Under the pieces are notes generated by a model. That model searched no databases. It was not told the origin of the DNA and saw only the letters and a program-made list of their open reading frames with translations. Of a stretch of 64,000 nt of DNA, positions 1 to 11,274 are shown one piece after another (the first letter of the stretch is position 1; each line of letters begins with the position of its first letter). The position numbers and the translations under genes were made by a program. The stretch is from Hibiscus mutabilis (Eukaryota > Streptophyta > Magnoliopsida > Malvales > Malvaceae), in the NCBI GenBank assembly GCA_019671005.1, contig CM033726.1, positions 20,581,608 through 20,645,607 on the forward strand, in the 5' to 3' direction.

Positions 1-270
1 TGTAGTTAAAATGAGACGACCAATACATAAATTCTAACAATTTATATAAATTTACCTGAATAATAAGAATTTAAGTTATAATATAAGAATTTGTATATTT
101 ACACAAATTCTTGCCTACAGCAAAATTTACATAAATTCTTACCTAATTGATAAAAATTTTAATAATTACACAAATTTTTACTCAATTAGTAAGAATTTCA
201 ATTCTACCAAAATTCTTACCCAATACTACATAAATTCTTACCATTTTTGATAAGAACTTATGTACCGCAT
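1..270. repeat. AT-rich cluster of AAATTCTTACC motifs in both orientations
   Basis: The motif AAATTCTTACC or its reverse complement GGTAAGAATTT, with variants, recurs about every 30 bases up to position 260, so the stretch can fold on itself. No coding frame is present. It may be the end of a small inverted-repeat element cut by the window edge. The type is not recognised. Confidence 0.5.
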
Positions 271-636
271 TTTAACCTCACCATAAGGTGGCTTACCTTA
301 ACATGTCCCTTACTCTTTAGTCATTCGAAGTGAGTGTAAAGTTAAAGGCAATATTTATACTAAAAAACCAATGTGAGATATGATTCTTTGCATTACCAGC
401 AGTATTTATACTTCCAAGAAAAGGGGAATGCAGGGAGGCAAAATTAAAACAAGTTAACTTTAAATGATGGCTTCATAATTCTCAGGATAAAATATCTTTG
501 CCAAAATTCACAACTGTAAACTTAATAAAATCAAGAAACAAAGCTAATCAAAGAGGAAAAGGACAAAAAATAAGATTTAGAAACAGAATATAAAAGGCCA
601 ACGGCACCAGGTAGTCTTAATCTAAATCATTTCAGC
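271..636. other. 3' flank and probable 3' UTR of the cp31-like gene
   Basis: This is the stretch beyond the stop codon of the minus-strand ribonucleoprotein gene. The part nearest position 636 should be its 3' UTR. I see no canonical AATAAA in the first hundred transcribed bases, so the cleavage site is not placed. Nothing else coding is visible. Confidence 0.4.
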
Positions 637-3009
637 TTAAGAGCCTCGCCTTGGTCTTTGCTCTGCCACATTTACTCTTAGTGCTCTTCCATCCAAAATC
701 TGCAAAAGGGGACACATGAACCGTGCTTAAAATCCGGAAATCTATGCTACTAGAACATGGGGAGAAATTTTGGATACAGGTAATGTGCTTTGCAGGTGTA
801 TATTTAATGTTTGTAAAAATGTTTCCAAGTATTTAGGGGATTGAAAAGGGTCATATATATTGAAAAACGGATCCCTAGAGAATTTGGATGGTATAAATGT
901 GTCTTTGCAATATAATCTAAAAGAAAAATGTATTTCCTATGAGTTCAAGAAAGCAAATGAATTCCGTGCTGCTTGTCGATGTATGGGAAATTACAAGATT
1001 CTTGGAAAAATTGTAGTGAAAACACTGTAATATTACCTGTCCATCGAGAGCAGCAATGGCATCATTCAATTCAGTCTCCGAGGACAAAGTCACAAAACCG
1101 AAACCACGTGAACGTCCTGTCTCCCTGTCATATACAACACGAGCTTCCACTACTTTACCGTGTTCACTGAAAACTTGCTCCAATCGAGCATTATCCACAT
1201 CCCATGGAAGGTTACCCACATAGACTCTAAGAGCTTGTTCATAAACACGAGGGGGTCGTTCAACACGTGATCCTCGAGAAGCCTTATTGACGGTCAATTG
1301 CCTTCCATTAAGATCCTGTTTGAAAACAGCAATATTTAAGCAAGCACCGAATACAGACTTCAGAGCACATTAAGACACAATTAAAAGAAAAGCGGAGAAC
1401 ACTCTACTTCTACAAAACAATCATATAAACAAGACATCGAAAAGGTTTCCCTAACATTTATCTTATTCCCCGTTTGGATAGTTAAAGGTAAAGTGTAAAC
1501 AAATGAAAGTTATATGTCAATATCAATTTCTACTTTTCTTTAATTAAAATCCAAAATACCATCTATAGAAAAGGGTCCGTCATGTGTAAGTCGAAATAGT
1601 TAACTTGGTTCTTGCAAGCATCTATCGGTGGCTACAAATCAAGCATGAACTAACACAATTTCACACCTTATACAGAGTATCACATTCAAACAGCAGATAT
1701 CTCTCGGTAAAAAAATGAAAACTCGTTTTTCTACCGGATGTCACCATGGTTATAATTTCCAGTTGATATCACATATGAAAACAAACCATAAGTGTAAAGA
1801 TGTGCCTTCACTTTATGTTAATCTTCTGAATGAGATAGTCTATACAAACCTTGTCTTGACTACTCAAAACAGGGTCTAAAACCCTAATACTTCTGCAACT
1901 GTTTATTCTCACTATCTACTGTAAATATGACAAAATCCAATTCTAGTCAAAGTGAAAGTTAGGCGCGGATACAGGTTTAAACCAATTACACTGAGTTTCT
2001 TCCAAGATTCTTCATATATCCCCGTACTCCTGTCTAAATATGTTTCGAACATTGAGTACTACAGAAAAAAATAAGGAATCTGTTTAACATAGCCTATTTC
2101 TAGGTGGTCAATTTAACCAAACCAAGCAATTTGACTCAACTATTGACGATAACTCCCAAACACATATAGGATTAACAATAACACACCATATATATTACAA
2201 TTTCCTCATTTATTATCACAGATACTAGTCCAGCAATAGAAAAAAGTTGAGCAAAACAAGTAAAAGAAAAGGCTTACATAACCATTGAATGTTTCAGCAG
2301 CCTTCTCAGCTTCATCAACGGAACTCATAGTAATAAAGCCAAAGCCACGACTTTGGTCGGTATCCCTATTGTAAATAACCTGCAAACAGAAAAAAATTTT
2401 CAACAGTTTATGATCCAAAAACAAAAAAGAATAATTTCAAACAGTTTCAAAGCAGAAAACTTGGTGTATAACCTCAGCAATTTCCACAGTTCCAGCTTTC
2501 CCAAAAAGCATAGCCAAGCTTTGGCTATCAACATCATAAGGCAGATTCCCAACAAACAATTTAGCTTCCTCATTAGGCTCAAAATCCTCATCCGAACCAC
2601 CACCAGCAGCAGCCTCTCCCTCAGAAACTTCGGCTCCACCCTCAGGTTCCCAATCCGACAAACTTGCTTTGGCGCCATTGCTTTCTTCATTTTCCCATAA
2701 TGATTCTCCTCCTTCACTATCAGTTCCTTGCTGCTCTGCTTCTTCATCAATGGTGATGGTGGTGTCGTTCTCTTCCTCTTGTCGAGCCCAATCTGAAGTC
2801 TGAGCCACAAAAGAAACTAGAGAAGGGAAATGGGCTTTGGCTCTGAGGGACGAAAGGGGTGGATAAGTGGAAGATGAGAGGATAAGGTTGATGGGTTTTG
2901 AAGGAAGCGAGAGAAGAGATGGAAGTTTGGAAGGAGTGGTGAAGAGTGAAGGCGGAGAAACGAGGCAAGATGAGTCAGCCAAGGACACGGGTTTCATTAC
3001 AGTAGACAT
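637..3009 (-). CDS. CP31: Chloroplast 31-kDa-type ribonucleoprotein (cp31-like), four exons
   Basis: Exons on the minus strand are 3009-2473, 2379-2278, 1315-1037 and 699-637. All introns are GT-AG and all junctions are phase 0, giving 326 residues. Residues 1 to about 70 are rich in Ser, Leu and Pro, as in a plastid transit peptide. Residues 76-148 form the acidic linker typical of cp31. RRM1 covers about 150-228, with RNP2 LFVGNL at 151-156 and RNP1 RGFGFITM at 190-197. RRM2 covers about 243-321, with RNP2 VYVGNL at 244-249 and RNP1 RGFGFVTL at 283-290. The protein ends RPRRGS and then TAA. Length and order match the plastid cp31 family (about 330 residues). Members bind plastid transcripts and are known to affect C-to-U editing and mRNA stability, for example of ndh transcripts. 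The start at 3009 is preferred over an upstream in-frame ATG at 3126 because the sequence from 3009 begins like a transit peptide. An ATG at 2997 is also possible. No break is seen and the gene looks functional. Confidence 0.95.
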
Positions 3010-3155
3010 CGTTTTGTTGAAGAATTGGGAAGGAGACGGAGAGGAAGGAGAGGGTTTAAGGAAGAGCAGAGGAGCTGAAAGGATAAGGGGAGGCAGAAAG
3101 GAGAGGGGACAAGGATGTTTATGCAAAAAAAAATCATGGCCTTTGTGGGTGTGAT

Positions 3156-3164
3156 TTATGGGCC
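3156..3164 (-). promoter_or_regulatory. GGCCCAWWW (UP1-like) element upstream of the cp31-like gene
   Basis: Read on the minus strand the bases are GGCCCATAA, about 150 bases upstream of the chosen ATG. In plants GGCCCA elements, related to TCP site II motifs, are common in promoters of genes for translation and organelle proteins, which fits a nuclear gene for a plastid protein. Function is inferred from motif and position only. The stretch from 3010 to 3155 would be 5' UTR and core promoter. Confidence 0.5.
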
Positions 3165-3419
3165 TTTTTTTGGGATGTTTTTTGTGTTTAGGTCAGAGCC
3201 ATGGATTTTGTTCTTTTCTAATATTTTTCACATAAAATAGATATTTTTCACTATCTTCGTTATTAAAAGTTGTCATTTTTCATTGGAAGACAGAATTTGT
3301 AATCAAATCCCTTAATAAAAAATAATGCTCTCCTCTACCATTTCACCACAAAGCATCTTAAAAATGAATCATATTTTATGAATATGATATATAGAATATA
3401 TGATAAAGGTGGAGTGTTG
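3165..3419. other. AT-rich intergenic DNA upstream of cp31-like gene
   Basis: This is the rest of the promoter side, lacking any reading frame or repeat that I recognise. It ends where plastid-like sequence begins. Confidence 0.4.
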
Positions 3420-4020
3420 GAGTACTCCTATTGAACGATGATATCATATAGGCCTTAGTCGGACAACCAATTCCTTTTATTTGACGTATTCGAATAATGA
3501 AAAATTAAATTTATTTATTTTTCGATTCAATAGAAGAAAAAAAGAGGCGAATAGGGTCCTAAATAACGAGGTATATGTAAAAAGGTTTGATTATTCTCCT
3601 TTCTAATTTTAAATGGAATGTAAGGACATAGGGATCTATATATAAACATAGTATCTATTTAGATATGCTCAAATGACCCATTTTCATAATGAGAATGTAT
3701 ATAGCACTTTCTGGTCTGGTATGGAATGAACTTATAATCATGGAATCAACTCGATCATTAAATTATAGATTATAAGTTCATAACCCCAGCCTATTTCTAT
3801 TTTAGGCTGAACAAATTTGTCAATTCTTCTATTTCAGTTAGTAAAGAGGGACCTTAAACTAAGAAATAAATTCTAGAAGTTAAACTAAAAAAGGTATCAT
3901 GAGCAATTGCAATAATCAAGTTCATTGATATTCTGGGTATAATAGATGCTACCACACATACAATCATACTCAATTCGATAAAATTATTTGATATTAAAGA
4001 GGATCTTCTATAATTCGGCA
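3420..4020 (-). other. Nuclear plastid DNA (NUPT) from the ndhB 3' region
   Basis: The right end encodes the C-terminus of plastid NdhB (next entry). The bases to its left look like the plastid spacer that follows the ndhB stop towards trnL-CAA. The stretch lies between a nuclear gene and nuclear LTR DNA, so it is a transferred copy. The right boundary is near 4020, where plastid similarity stops. The left boundary, about 3340-3425, is uncertain because I could not align it to a plastome. Confidence 0.75.
3886..4014 (-). pseudogene. ndhB: ndhB C-terminal fragment (plastid NADH dehydrogenase-like subunit 2)
   Basis: The minus strand from about 4009 reads RRSSLISNNFIELSMIVCV and then ASIIPRISMNLIIAIAHD. 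This matches the conserved end of plastid NdhB, a membrane subunit of the thylakoid NDH complex, with several substitutions (for example Pro to Phe, Gly to Arg, Pro to Leu and Gln to His). One C appears to be missing just before the expected stop, shifting the last codons. Only about 40 codons remain, with no intron, no upstream exon and no plastid promoter, so it is a dead insertion. Confidence 0.85.
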
Positions 4021-4388
4021 CATGAGGGGTTATTTCGTTTTTACTTATTAAACTCTATTTGTTTCCATTCTTTATGTTTTTATCTTAAAATTTATTTTAT
4101 TTTTTATAATATTGAAATTCCCATTTTCTCCCTTTCGGTCAATTTGAGTTATATACTTCCATTTAGGAGTGAGAGTTCGATCGAGTCAAGTCAAAAATTT
4201 GGAGTTATTCGAGTTTACAAGTCCTATTTTATTACTCAAATTTTATTTGAAATTTTTTCTATTCGAGTCGATTTTTCGAGTTTCTGTAAAGTTGTAATTA
4301 TTTATTATTATTATTTTTTGATTTTTTTAATTATTTATAATATCATAGTACATATTTTTCAATTTAAACGACTTTCCATATTCATATA
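4021..4388. other. AT-rich DNA with TCGAG-rich repeat remnant
   Basis: About 4160-4290 carries GAGTCGA and TCGAGT motifs in a T-rich context, resembling 7440-7640 on the other side of the solo LTR. The long frame here (3988-4434) is a low-complexity Phe/Ile/Tyr translation and crosses the plastid junction and an LTR edge, so I do not call it a gene. The last five bases (ATATA, 4384-4388) are the target duplication of the next element. Confidence 0.4.
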
Positions 4389-4909
4389 TGTAGCAACTAA
4401 ATTTTTCCATTTTTTTTATAAAAAATCTAATTAAAAAAGGGGATTTTGCAAAAAATTTCATATTTTAGGAAAACCGGGAGTCGCCACCGATCATTTAAAA
4501 AAGATAGACCGGACACCAAAACAAACCAGAGATTTATTGGGTTCGGGAGTCAGTTACGTACGGGGAAATGTTAGCATCCCGCTACGCCCAAAATTGGTAC
4601 CTATAGGGTCCGTATCGTAATTATAAAAATATTTGATTTAATTTAAAAATTAATTCCTAAAATGCATGTATGCATGGCAATGTGATTTGAATATAAAACT
4701 AACTCGCAACCCACGATGCCAAAGGAGATGACGCCTGAAGACTCGGACGACACTCTCACTAGGATATCTGGACCTCAAGTACTAAACTAGATTAATGTAA
4801 TTAATCAAATATGACAAATAATAATGCGTGGACATAAAGGTAGTAACATAAATAAAAGGTGACAAAAAGAAATAAAGTAACTATATATGGGATAAACAGT
4901 ATATAATAT

Positions 4910-5280
4910 AATAAATTATATACTCACATTATAACATATACCAAATATACATGTAATACATACTAATATATGCATAAAACGATATAGGATACATAGAATA
5001 TGAACTATAGTGTATGAAACGTACTACATATATATAATACATAATAACATACATATATTCTACTATACGTTATACCACACACATATATATAATACCTACA
5101 TAATATACACGTATTATATTATACCTCACATAATACATATACATTTAACACGTAGTAATATATATATATACACACACGTTATATACTATATATTACATAC
5201 TATACATACACATTTAATACATACCTAACATATATATTATATACCATAATATTCACATATTATACTATATATATGTATTT
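4910..5280. repeat. TATA/TACA-rich low-complexity stretch
   Basis: About 370 bases are almost entirely TATA, TACA and CATA words inside the solo LTR. The translated frame at 5010-5228 is only Tyr, Ile, His and Thr and is not a gene. Confidence 0.7.
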
Positions 5281-6244
5281 AAAACAAAAAAGACAAAGCA
5301 ACACATGTAAAGCATTGACCGAATCAAATATTGACAACAATGGGGACTGAAATTAGAGAAATCTAAAATGCAAGACAGGTAATTAAACAAGTATGATGCT
5401 AAAAGGGGAAAGAAACAAACACCATTGGATTAAGGACTAAATTAAAAAGAAATTGGAATCTCGGGGACCACAAGGGGAATTAACCCGTTAAAAACGGTTT
5501 ATATTAATAAACAAAGACAAAATTGAATTATTTTGAAAAAACAAGGACCAACTCAGTGATTTAGAAATGCGGAAGGATTGGGACTGCAAACTCAGACACG
5601 AGGAAGGGTTTTCGGGAAAACAAACCATTTCTTTAAAACTTAATTAACTCTGTTAAGGGATGAAATTGCAATTTGTAAAAAAATATTCTGGGACTAGTGA
5701 CACAAATTAAAAATGCGGAATGGCTTGTGAGTGTAATTAAGGTGGGGCAGATATCATTTTAAAATTTTGAAACCCTATAAAATAATCTATCTGGCTCAAA
5801 TTGAAACCCTTTAGCCATTTTTTTAAAAACACTTAAATTACACCCCCTTTTTCCCTAAAATATTCATCGCAAGGGATGAACATCTGAGTTTAAACCTAGA
5901 AACCGTCGCGGCCTGGCTACCGCGAACCATCACCGGCCGCCGTTCGCCTGCACTGGTGACTTCCCAAAAAACTCTAAAAAAGCCTCTTTTCTTAGATATT
6001 AGAAAACCAAACCCCCTTTTACCCTCTAATGCCTCGACCACCTATCTCGACTCACCCTAAGCGGTCCGAAGACCAAGGCTTATCGTCGGAGGAAAGCCGA
6101 GACGACAAATGTATAACTCATCCCCTTTTTATCTTTTAGTTATTATTATTTTTTTGTATATGAATATGCATGCAAAAAAAATAGATACCTGTGAAGGATT
6201 TTTTTATTTCATCCGTACAAAAAATTAATACAAAATGGGCTACT

Positions 6245-6248
<4 letters not shown>

Positions 6249-6280
<32 letters not shown>
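6249..6280. repeat. (AT)n microsatellite
   Basis: An uninterrupted AT dinucleotide run of about 16 units, inside the solo LTR. Confidence 0.95.
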
Positions 6281-6283
<3 letters not shown>

Positions 6284-6959
6284 CTTTATTTGCCTTTGAT
6301 CTTTCTTTTTGCTTACAAGAATAAACGATTTTAATGCATTCAATGTTGTTGAGTGGAATATGACATTCCCCCTATTTTTATGTTTCTGACATTTTTTGCC
6401 CATACTTGATGGTTGGAGGACTGGCGGAAGGACAGTGACAACGGGGAAGAAGGGCGACCGTTCGATGAGGAGAGAAAAGGTATTTATTTCTCAGAGTTGA
6501 TCTAGGTCGTTGGATCGGATTTGATCCAACGACTAAAATCTCGCATGAATTGGATGGCTGAGATTTAATCTGAAAGGATGACGTGGAAGCCATCAACAGA
6601 GCCACGTGGAGCACGGGATCCGAAGAGTCAATGTGTGGATTGCACGCGCGCATGGGAGACGATAAGACGGGGCGTGACTTCACGCGCGCAGATGAAGAGC
6701 CATTCTTCATTGCATCTGGACCGTTGGATCTGGCTTGATCCAACTGTTCTTCCTTGGCGGCTGCACAAATAATTAAGGGGATGTTAGAGTTTTTTGTTTT
6801 AATTAGGTCTAGAATTTTTACTATTGGGTTTGGGTTGGCCAGTTGGGCTTGTAATTAAATATTATATTTTATTTGTAATTGGACTTGGACACTACAATAA
6901 AAGTTTGGGTTTTATATTTTAATTTTTTTACTTTATAATATATATAGCCCATTAATAAT

Positions 6960-7300
6960 AATAACACATATTATATATATTCACGTACATACATACAAAC
7001 ATTAATATGCATGACATTAATAATGCATACATACAAATTAACATATACATGCAAACATACAGTACACATATATGTATACATACACATGCGATATATAACA
7101 CACGTACATGAACATTCATACACATATATACATGCATAATAAATACATATATTCATATACCATAATCATAATATTAATAACACATGCAAACATACACATT
7201 TATACATAATACATACTTATACAAACCTACACACATTTTAAACTAATTGAGCATATTACATTACATACATACATATATTTGATGACATATATTAGTAACA
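6960..7300. repeat. CATA/CATG-rich low-complexity stretch
   Basis: Repeated ACATACATACA and related words lie near the right end of the solo LTR. The overlapping Cys/Met/Tyr-rich minus-strand frames at 6952-7156 are translations of this repeat. Confidence 0.7.
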
Positions 7301-7364
7301 AAATTAATTAATAATATTACATAACCCGGACAAAAATGAGTGATTACAATATACATTGCAAACA

Positions 7365-7390
7365 TATATATATATATATATATATATATA
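7365..7390. repeat. (TA)n microsatellite
   Basis: A TA run of about 12 units just outside the solo LTR, in the sequence it inserted into. Confidence 0.9.
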
Positions 7391-7886
7391 CTTTTTCATA
7401 TTTCTTCATATTTGATATGTATATATATCCAGGCAGAATTAAAGGACTCGACTCGAACTTAAAAACTAATATATTAATTACTAAAAACTTCGAGTTATTT
7501 AAATTTCTATTTTACAACTCAAACTTTATTTAAAAATTTTTCGAGTCGAGTTTATAAAATTTTGAGTTGAGTCAAATTTTTTTCGCATCGATAAGAGTAA
7601 AAAAATTCAAAATTTTTAGTCGAGTCAATTTTTGCTCGTCCTACTTCCATTTCACCTATAACTTTTTTCATTAATTTTATAAAAATAAGTGACGTGGATC
7701 AGTAACAAATTGTCACATGTCAAAAGATTTAAAATGTAAAAAAATCCTTAATTTTTTTAAAACATAACAAATACTAAGGATATCTCAAAATTTTGTAATT
7801 TATTTTTGAAAATTATATATGTTTTAAAAATATATAATTATGTTTAATTAAAAAAAGCTTTAAATAAAAAACTATGAATAAAATCC
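7391..7886. other. AT-rich spacer with TCGAG-rich inverted words
   Basis: About 7440-7640 contains ACTCGACTCGAAC and later TCGAGTCGAGTT, so short inverted segments are present, as in a decayed MITE. The same type of sequence occurs at 4160-4290. The rest to 7886 is AT-rich with nothing recognised. Confidence 0.4.
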
Positions 7887-10745
7887 TGTAATATCCCAAA
7901 TTTTTTGTTAGTGACCAAAATAAAATTTTGAAAGTTTTGTGATTAAAGTATAAACTTTGGAAAAGTTCATGGACCAAAGTGTAATTTTCAAAAGTTGTGT
8001 ATTTTAACCCCGTAAATGAATAGTTTACCCCAAGAATGACGTTTTCGTGTTACTCGGATTTTTCGTACGGAGTTTGTATTATTAGCTATAAAGCGATAAA
8101 GTTTAGGAAAATATTCGGATAATTGGATCAAGTCGGAAATTCAAGATATTTTTTAAGATGATAAGGCAAGGTTAATTATGTCATTTTTCATGTCTAAAGA
8201 TATTTTATTTATGTTGGAAGAACATGGACCCTTGGATTTAAGTTGATTTTCCATGTTAAATATGAGCCGTTGGATGCAAGATGGTAATTTTGGAAAATTT
8301 CAAGGGCAAAGTTGGTAATCACTAACTACTTGGTTTATTTTTGACCCTTGGATGAGTAGGTAGACATGTGGCAAGGTATGAAACATTGGATTACAAGGGC
8401 AAAATGGTCATTTTGCTATAAAAAAGATTTTTTAGGATTTTTAAATTAAGATGACAAATGGCCAATTTAGAAACAATTGAAATTTCAAGACTTTTTCTCC
8501 ATCATCTTCTCTTGTTCGAAAGCTCCAAGGTAAGAAAGAAATTTTTTTCTTTCGAATTTTCAAGCTATTTTAGTTGGAATTTAGTTTCTTTTGAATTTTC
8601 AAGTTATTTTAGTTGGAATTTGGATGAAAGCATGAAATAGGAAGTTGATCTCCATGAAATGCTCTATCTTTTGGTACCATTTATTCATGCTTTCCTTGCT
8701 TGAAACCTTAGTTTTATGATTATGAAGGATGAAGGGGATGTTTAAATATGATGATTTAAGGTTAGATTTTGATGAAGTTGTTGTTGTAGAATTATATTCA
8801 AGTTTGTATGGTGATTGAAACTACTTGAAAGTAACTAAACCCTAATTTGGTTAAAGCTAGGGTTTTGATGTGAAGTTGAAGTTGGATTGATTTTGATATA
8901 GAAATAATTGTAGAAGCTTGGAAATAATGTTTAGAAGTTGAATTCATGCTTGAATCAAGTTAGAAATTTTGATTAGTGTGACCTTTCATATTCGGCCTAA
9001 GGAAGAATATTAGGGAAAAATTATGGAAAATTTCCCTAAGGCTAGAAATGATGTGAGAATGATTCTACTAGGTTTAGAATATTGTTTGGGCCAATTTGGA
9101 AGTTTACAAAGTGTTGAGGACCAAGTAGCAAATTAAGGAAAAATTTAGAGTGAAAGGGAAATTGATTAGAAATTGATGTGTTAAGCTTGAAAGTATTCTT
9201 GCAATACCTGAATATGTTGTTAAGTGTTTAAATTTGTAATTTAACGGCAAATGACCATTTTGAATAAATTGGAAAGTTGTGGTAAATTCTAAAAGAATTC
9301 ATTTATTGGTTATTTTATGAGATTTAAGAATATTTTGTGAATTTGTGATGGATATGAATAGTAAAGGATTTTTAGGAATTTAATTCCTAATATGCGCCTA
9401 TGTTAGAACGATACTAACATACGCTTTGAAATGTATGTGTTTGGTAAACGGTGATTTTATGATATTGACCGTGATAAAGATCGTAATTAGAGAAAGTCTA
9501 AAGACAAGGAAATAGTTCAAGAGTAGCTAAAAGCAATAGTAAGGTTTATTAGTGAGACATCAGGTGAGTGTAATGCATACATAACATGATACATGAATGT
9601 TTTATACATCATTGGGAAGACTTGCGATAAGTCTACCTGGATTATATATTGGCATGATATTTATGTCATTGATCATATATTTGACATAATCTAAATATGT
9701 CAAAAGTAGAATATTAATGCATGAATCACTAGTTATATATGATGTTATGCTATGAATGTTATTTCGGGTATGAACTACCAATGTTAAATTATATTGATAT
9801 ACGTTGCCATGGATGAAACAAATACAGAAATTATGCCTAAATAAGTCATTGAGGGATAGGGTATAGTTGGTATGCCATAGAGTCTAGCAGCACGCTGCAT
9901 ATTCGGGTATCCGGGATAGCACTATAGTTTATATAAAGGACACTTAGGTTAGCACTTTGGTGCATATTTGACTCGTGTACCCAGGGTCCTCATAGGTTAT
10001 ATTAGGGCTATGGTTATTCGGTAAATATTTGATAAACAGGTAAAAGAGTTTCAGGTGAAAGAGTTTACAAACTCTCAATGTTATGGCAAGTATATCAGTA
10101 AGAAATTTATATCTGGTTTATATTATGTTAATACATTATTATTATGATAGTAAGACATGTCTAGTGATTCAAAATGCATGAATACAGTTACATATTATTA
10201 GTTATAGTTATGTTATATTGCACTAGATACTATTATTGCCTCACTATGTATGTACTTAGCGTGTGATGATTTTCACGCGTAGGTAAAAAAGAGAGCAGAA
10301 ACCGGAGTAAGGAGCAGGCATCCTACTTATCTGGAGTATAAAAAAGCATGTATATGTTAAAATTAATCGGTTTTATGCTAGTTTAGACATAGTTTATAAT
10401 AACACAAAAAATAGTGTATGTTTATAGTAAATGATAAGTAGTTATATTAGACTTTAAAATCGGTTAAAAGCTAAAAATGTGAAATAGAGTAATCGGGTAG
10501 ATTTTTATTTAGGGTAGTTTTTAGGCAGTTAAATTCCTTATAAATCATAGATAAGAACTGTTAAATTACTGCATGAAATCAAACTTAATTTGATTGGATA
10601 AAAATTTAAAATACGATTTTTATGCGATAAATATTAAAATAGATAATTTAGTATTTTCTTATGAATAGTAATTTAATATGTTGGTATATTCTTTATGCGA
10701 TACTCTAATTAGTATTGGGTATAAAATACTGGTTAGGGTGTTACA
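7887..10745 (+). mobile_element. Unpaired gypsy-type LTR (probable solo LTR)
   Basis: It starts TGTAATATCCCAAAT and ends GGGTGTTACA, the same termini as the full element at 11275-25088, but most of its body differs, so it is a related family. It carries blocks shared with the other LTRs here: AGACTTGCGATAAGTC near 9617, TATGCCATAGAGTCTAGCAG near 9870, a donor-like CAG|GTGAGTG at 9564, and an acceptor-like CACGCGTAG|GT at 10282. No primer site or pol follows. The flanking five bases (AATCC and ATCTC) do not match, so target duplications are not confirmed. The 60-codon frame at 8458 is not a gene. Confidence 0.75.
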
Positions 10746-11269
10746 ATCTCATATTCTTTTTAGATATTTTATTTTTTTAGAAAATTTTTAATTATGTTTA
10801 AAAGTAACTAAGCAGATTTATATTTTTTGGGAAAATTAATTTTGACATGTTTATTTCTTTAAAAAAATTATCACGTTTTTAGAAATTTTTTGAACCTTTT
10901 GGCATTTTATGATTTTTTGCTATTTTATAAGAATTTTTATTTTTAATTGTTTTGACATTTGACAACATCTTTTTTTTAATGTTAACAAGCGACTATAGTA
11001 GATATAAAAGTATAGGGGTCAAATTGACGGAACAAATTGTTGAATTACGAAAGTGATAATTTCTCTAAAACACAAGGGTCAAAATTGGTAAGCGCCTTTT
11101 GTAGTCCCACTTAATGGTCATGTTTGGTAAACAGTTTTTTGAGTTAAAATTAGAGGTTTGAAATATTTTTAAAGGTTTGTCCAGTCAAATCTGCTAACTT
11201 AGATGTTTGGTAAATAGATGATTGTAATAGCGGATTGGGGTGAAACCTCTCATTTTGAAAAAGCTCACT
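10746..11269. other. AT-rich spacer; left part of a possible MITE
   Basis: About 11110-11265 has GTTTGGTAAACAG and similar words. Their inverted counterparts appear beyond the large gypsy element at 25500-25640 (CCAAACAC, ATCAGCTATTTGC). This suggests a small inverted-repeat element split by the gypsy insertion. Nothing coding is seen. Confidence 0.35.
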
Positions 11270-11274
11270 TTAGG

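Larger units (their letters stand above)
4389..7348 (-). mobile_element. Solo LTR, Tat/Ogre-like gypsy family, ATATA target duplication
   Basis: The left edge reads TGTAGCAACTA and the right edge GTGATTACA, the reverse complements of the end and start of the LTR at 55965-61730. It is flanked by ATATA at 4384-4388 and 7349-7353. Near the left end are shared family signatures: GGGAGTCGCCACCGA, GACCGGACACC, and a block with GGGGAAATGTTAGCATCCCGC. The same blocks occur inverted at 61390-61540. No internal domain or second LTR lies beside it, so it is a solo LTR left by recombination. Small frames inside, such as 5838-6041, 6378-6743 and 6578-6772, have no recognisable product. It holds AT-rich microsatellites. 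Lineage is inferred from its partner, which is linked to Tat-type gag remnants. Confidence 0.85.

Noticed and set aside
2353..3154. Plus-strand frames of 95-115 codons over the cp31-like gene
   Set aside because: They are shadows of exon 1 and intron 1 of the minus-strand gene, whose RRM motifs and splice sites are unambiguous.
3988..4434. 148-codon plus-strand frame
   Set aside because: It is a low-complexity Phe/Ile/Tyr translation that crosses the plastid DNA junction and an LTR edge.
5838..6041. 67-codon minus-strand frame rich in Gly, Arg and Phe
   Set aside because: It lies wholly inside a solo LTR, has no known domain, and the related LTR at 58160-58620 does not keep the same frame.
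7887..10745. A confirmed target duplication for this LTR
   Set aside because: The flanking five bases are AATCC and ATCTC and do not match without shifting the LTR ends, so I did not claim it.
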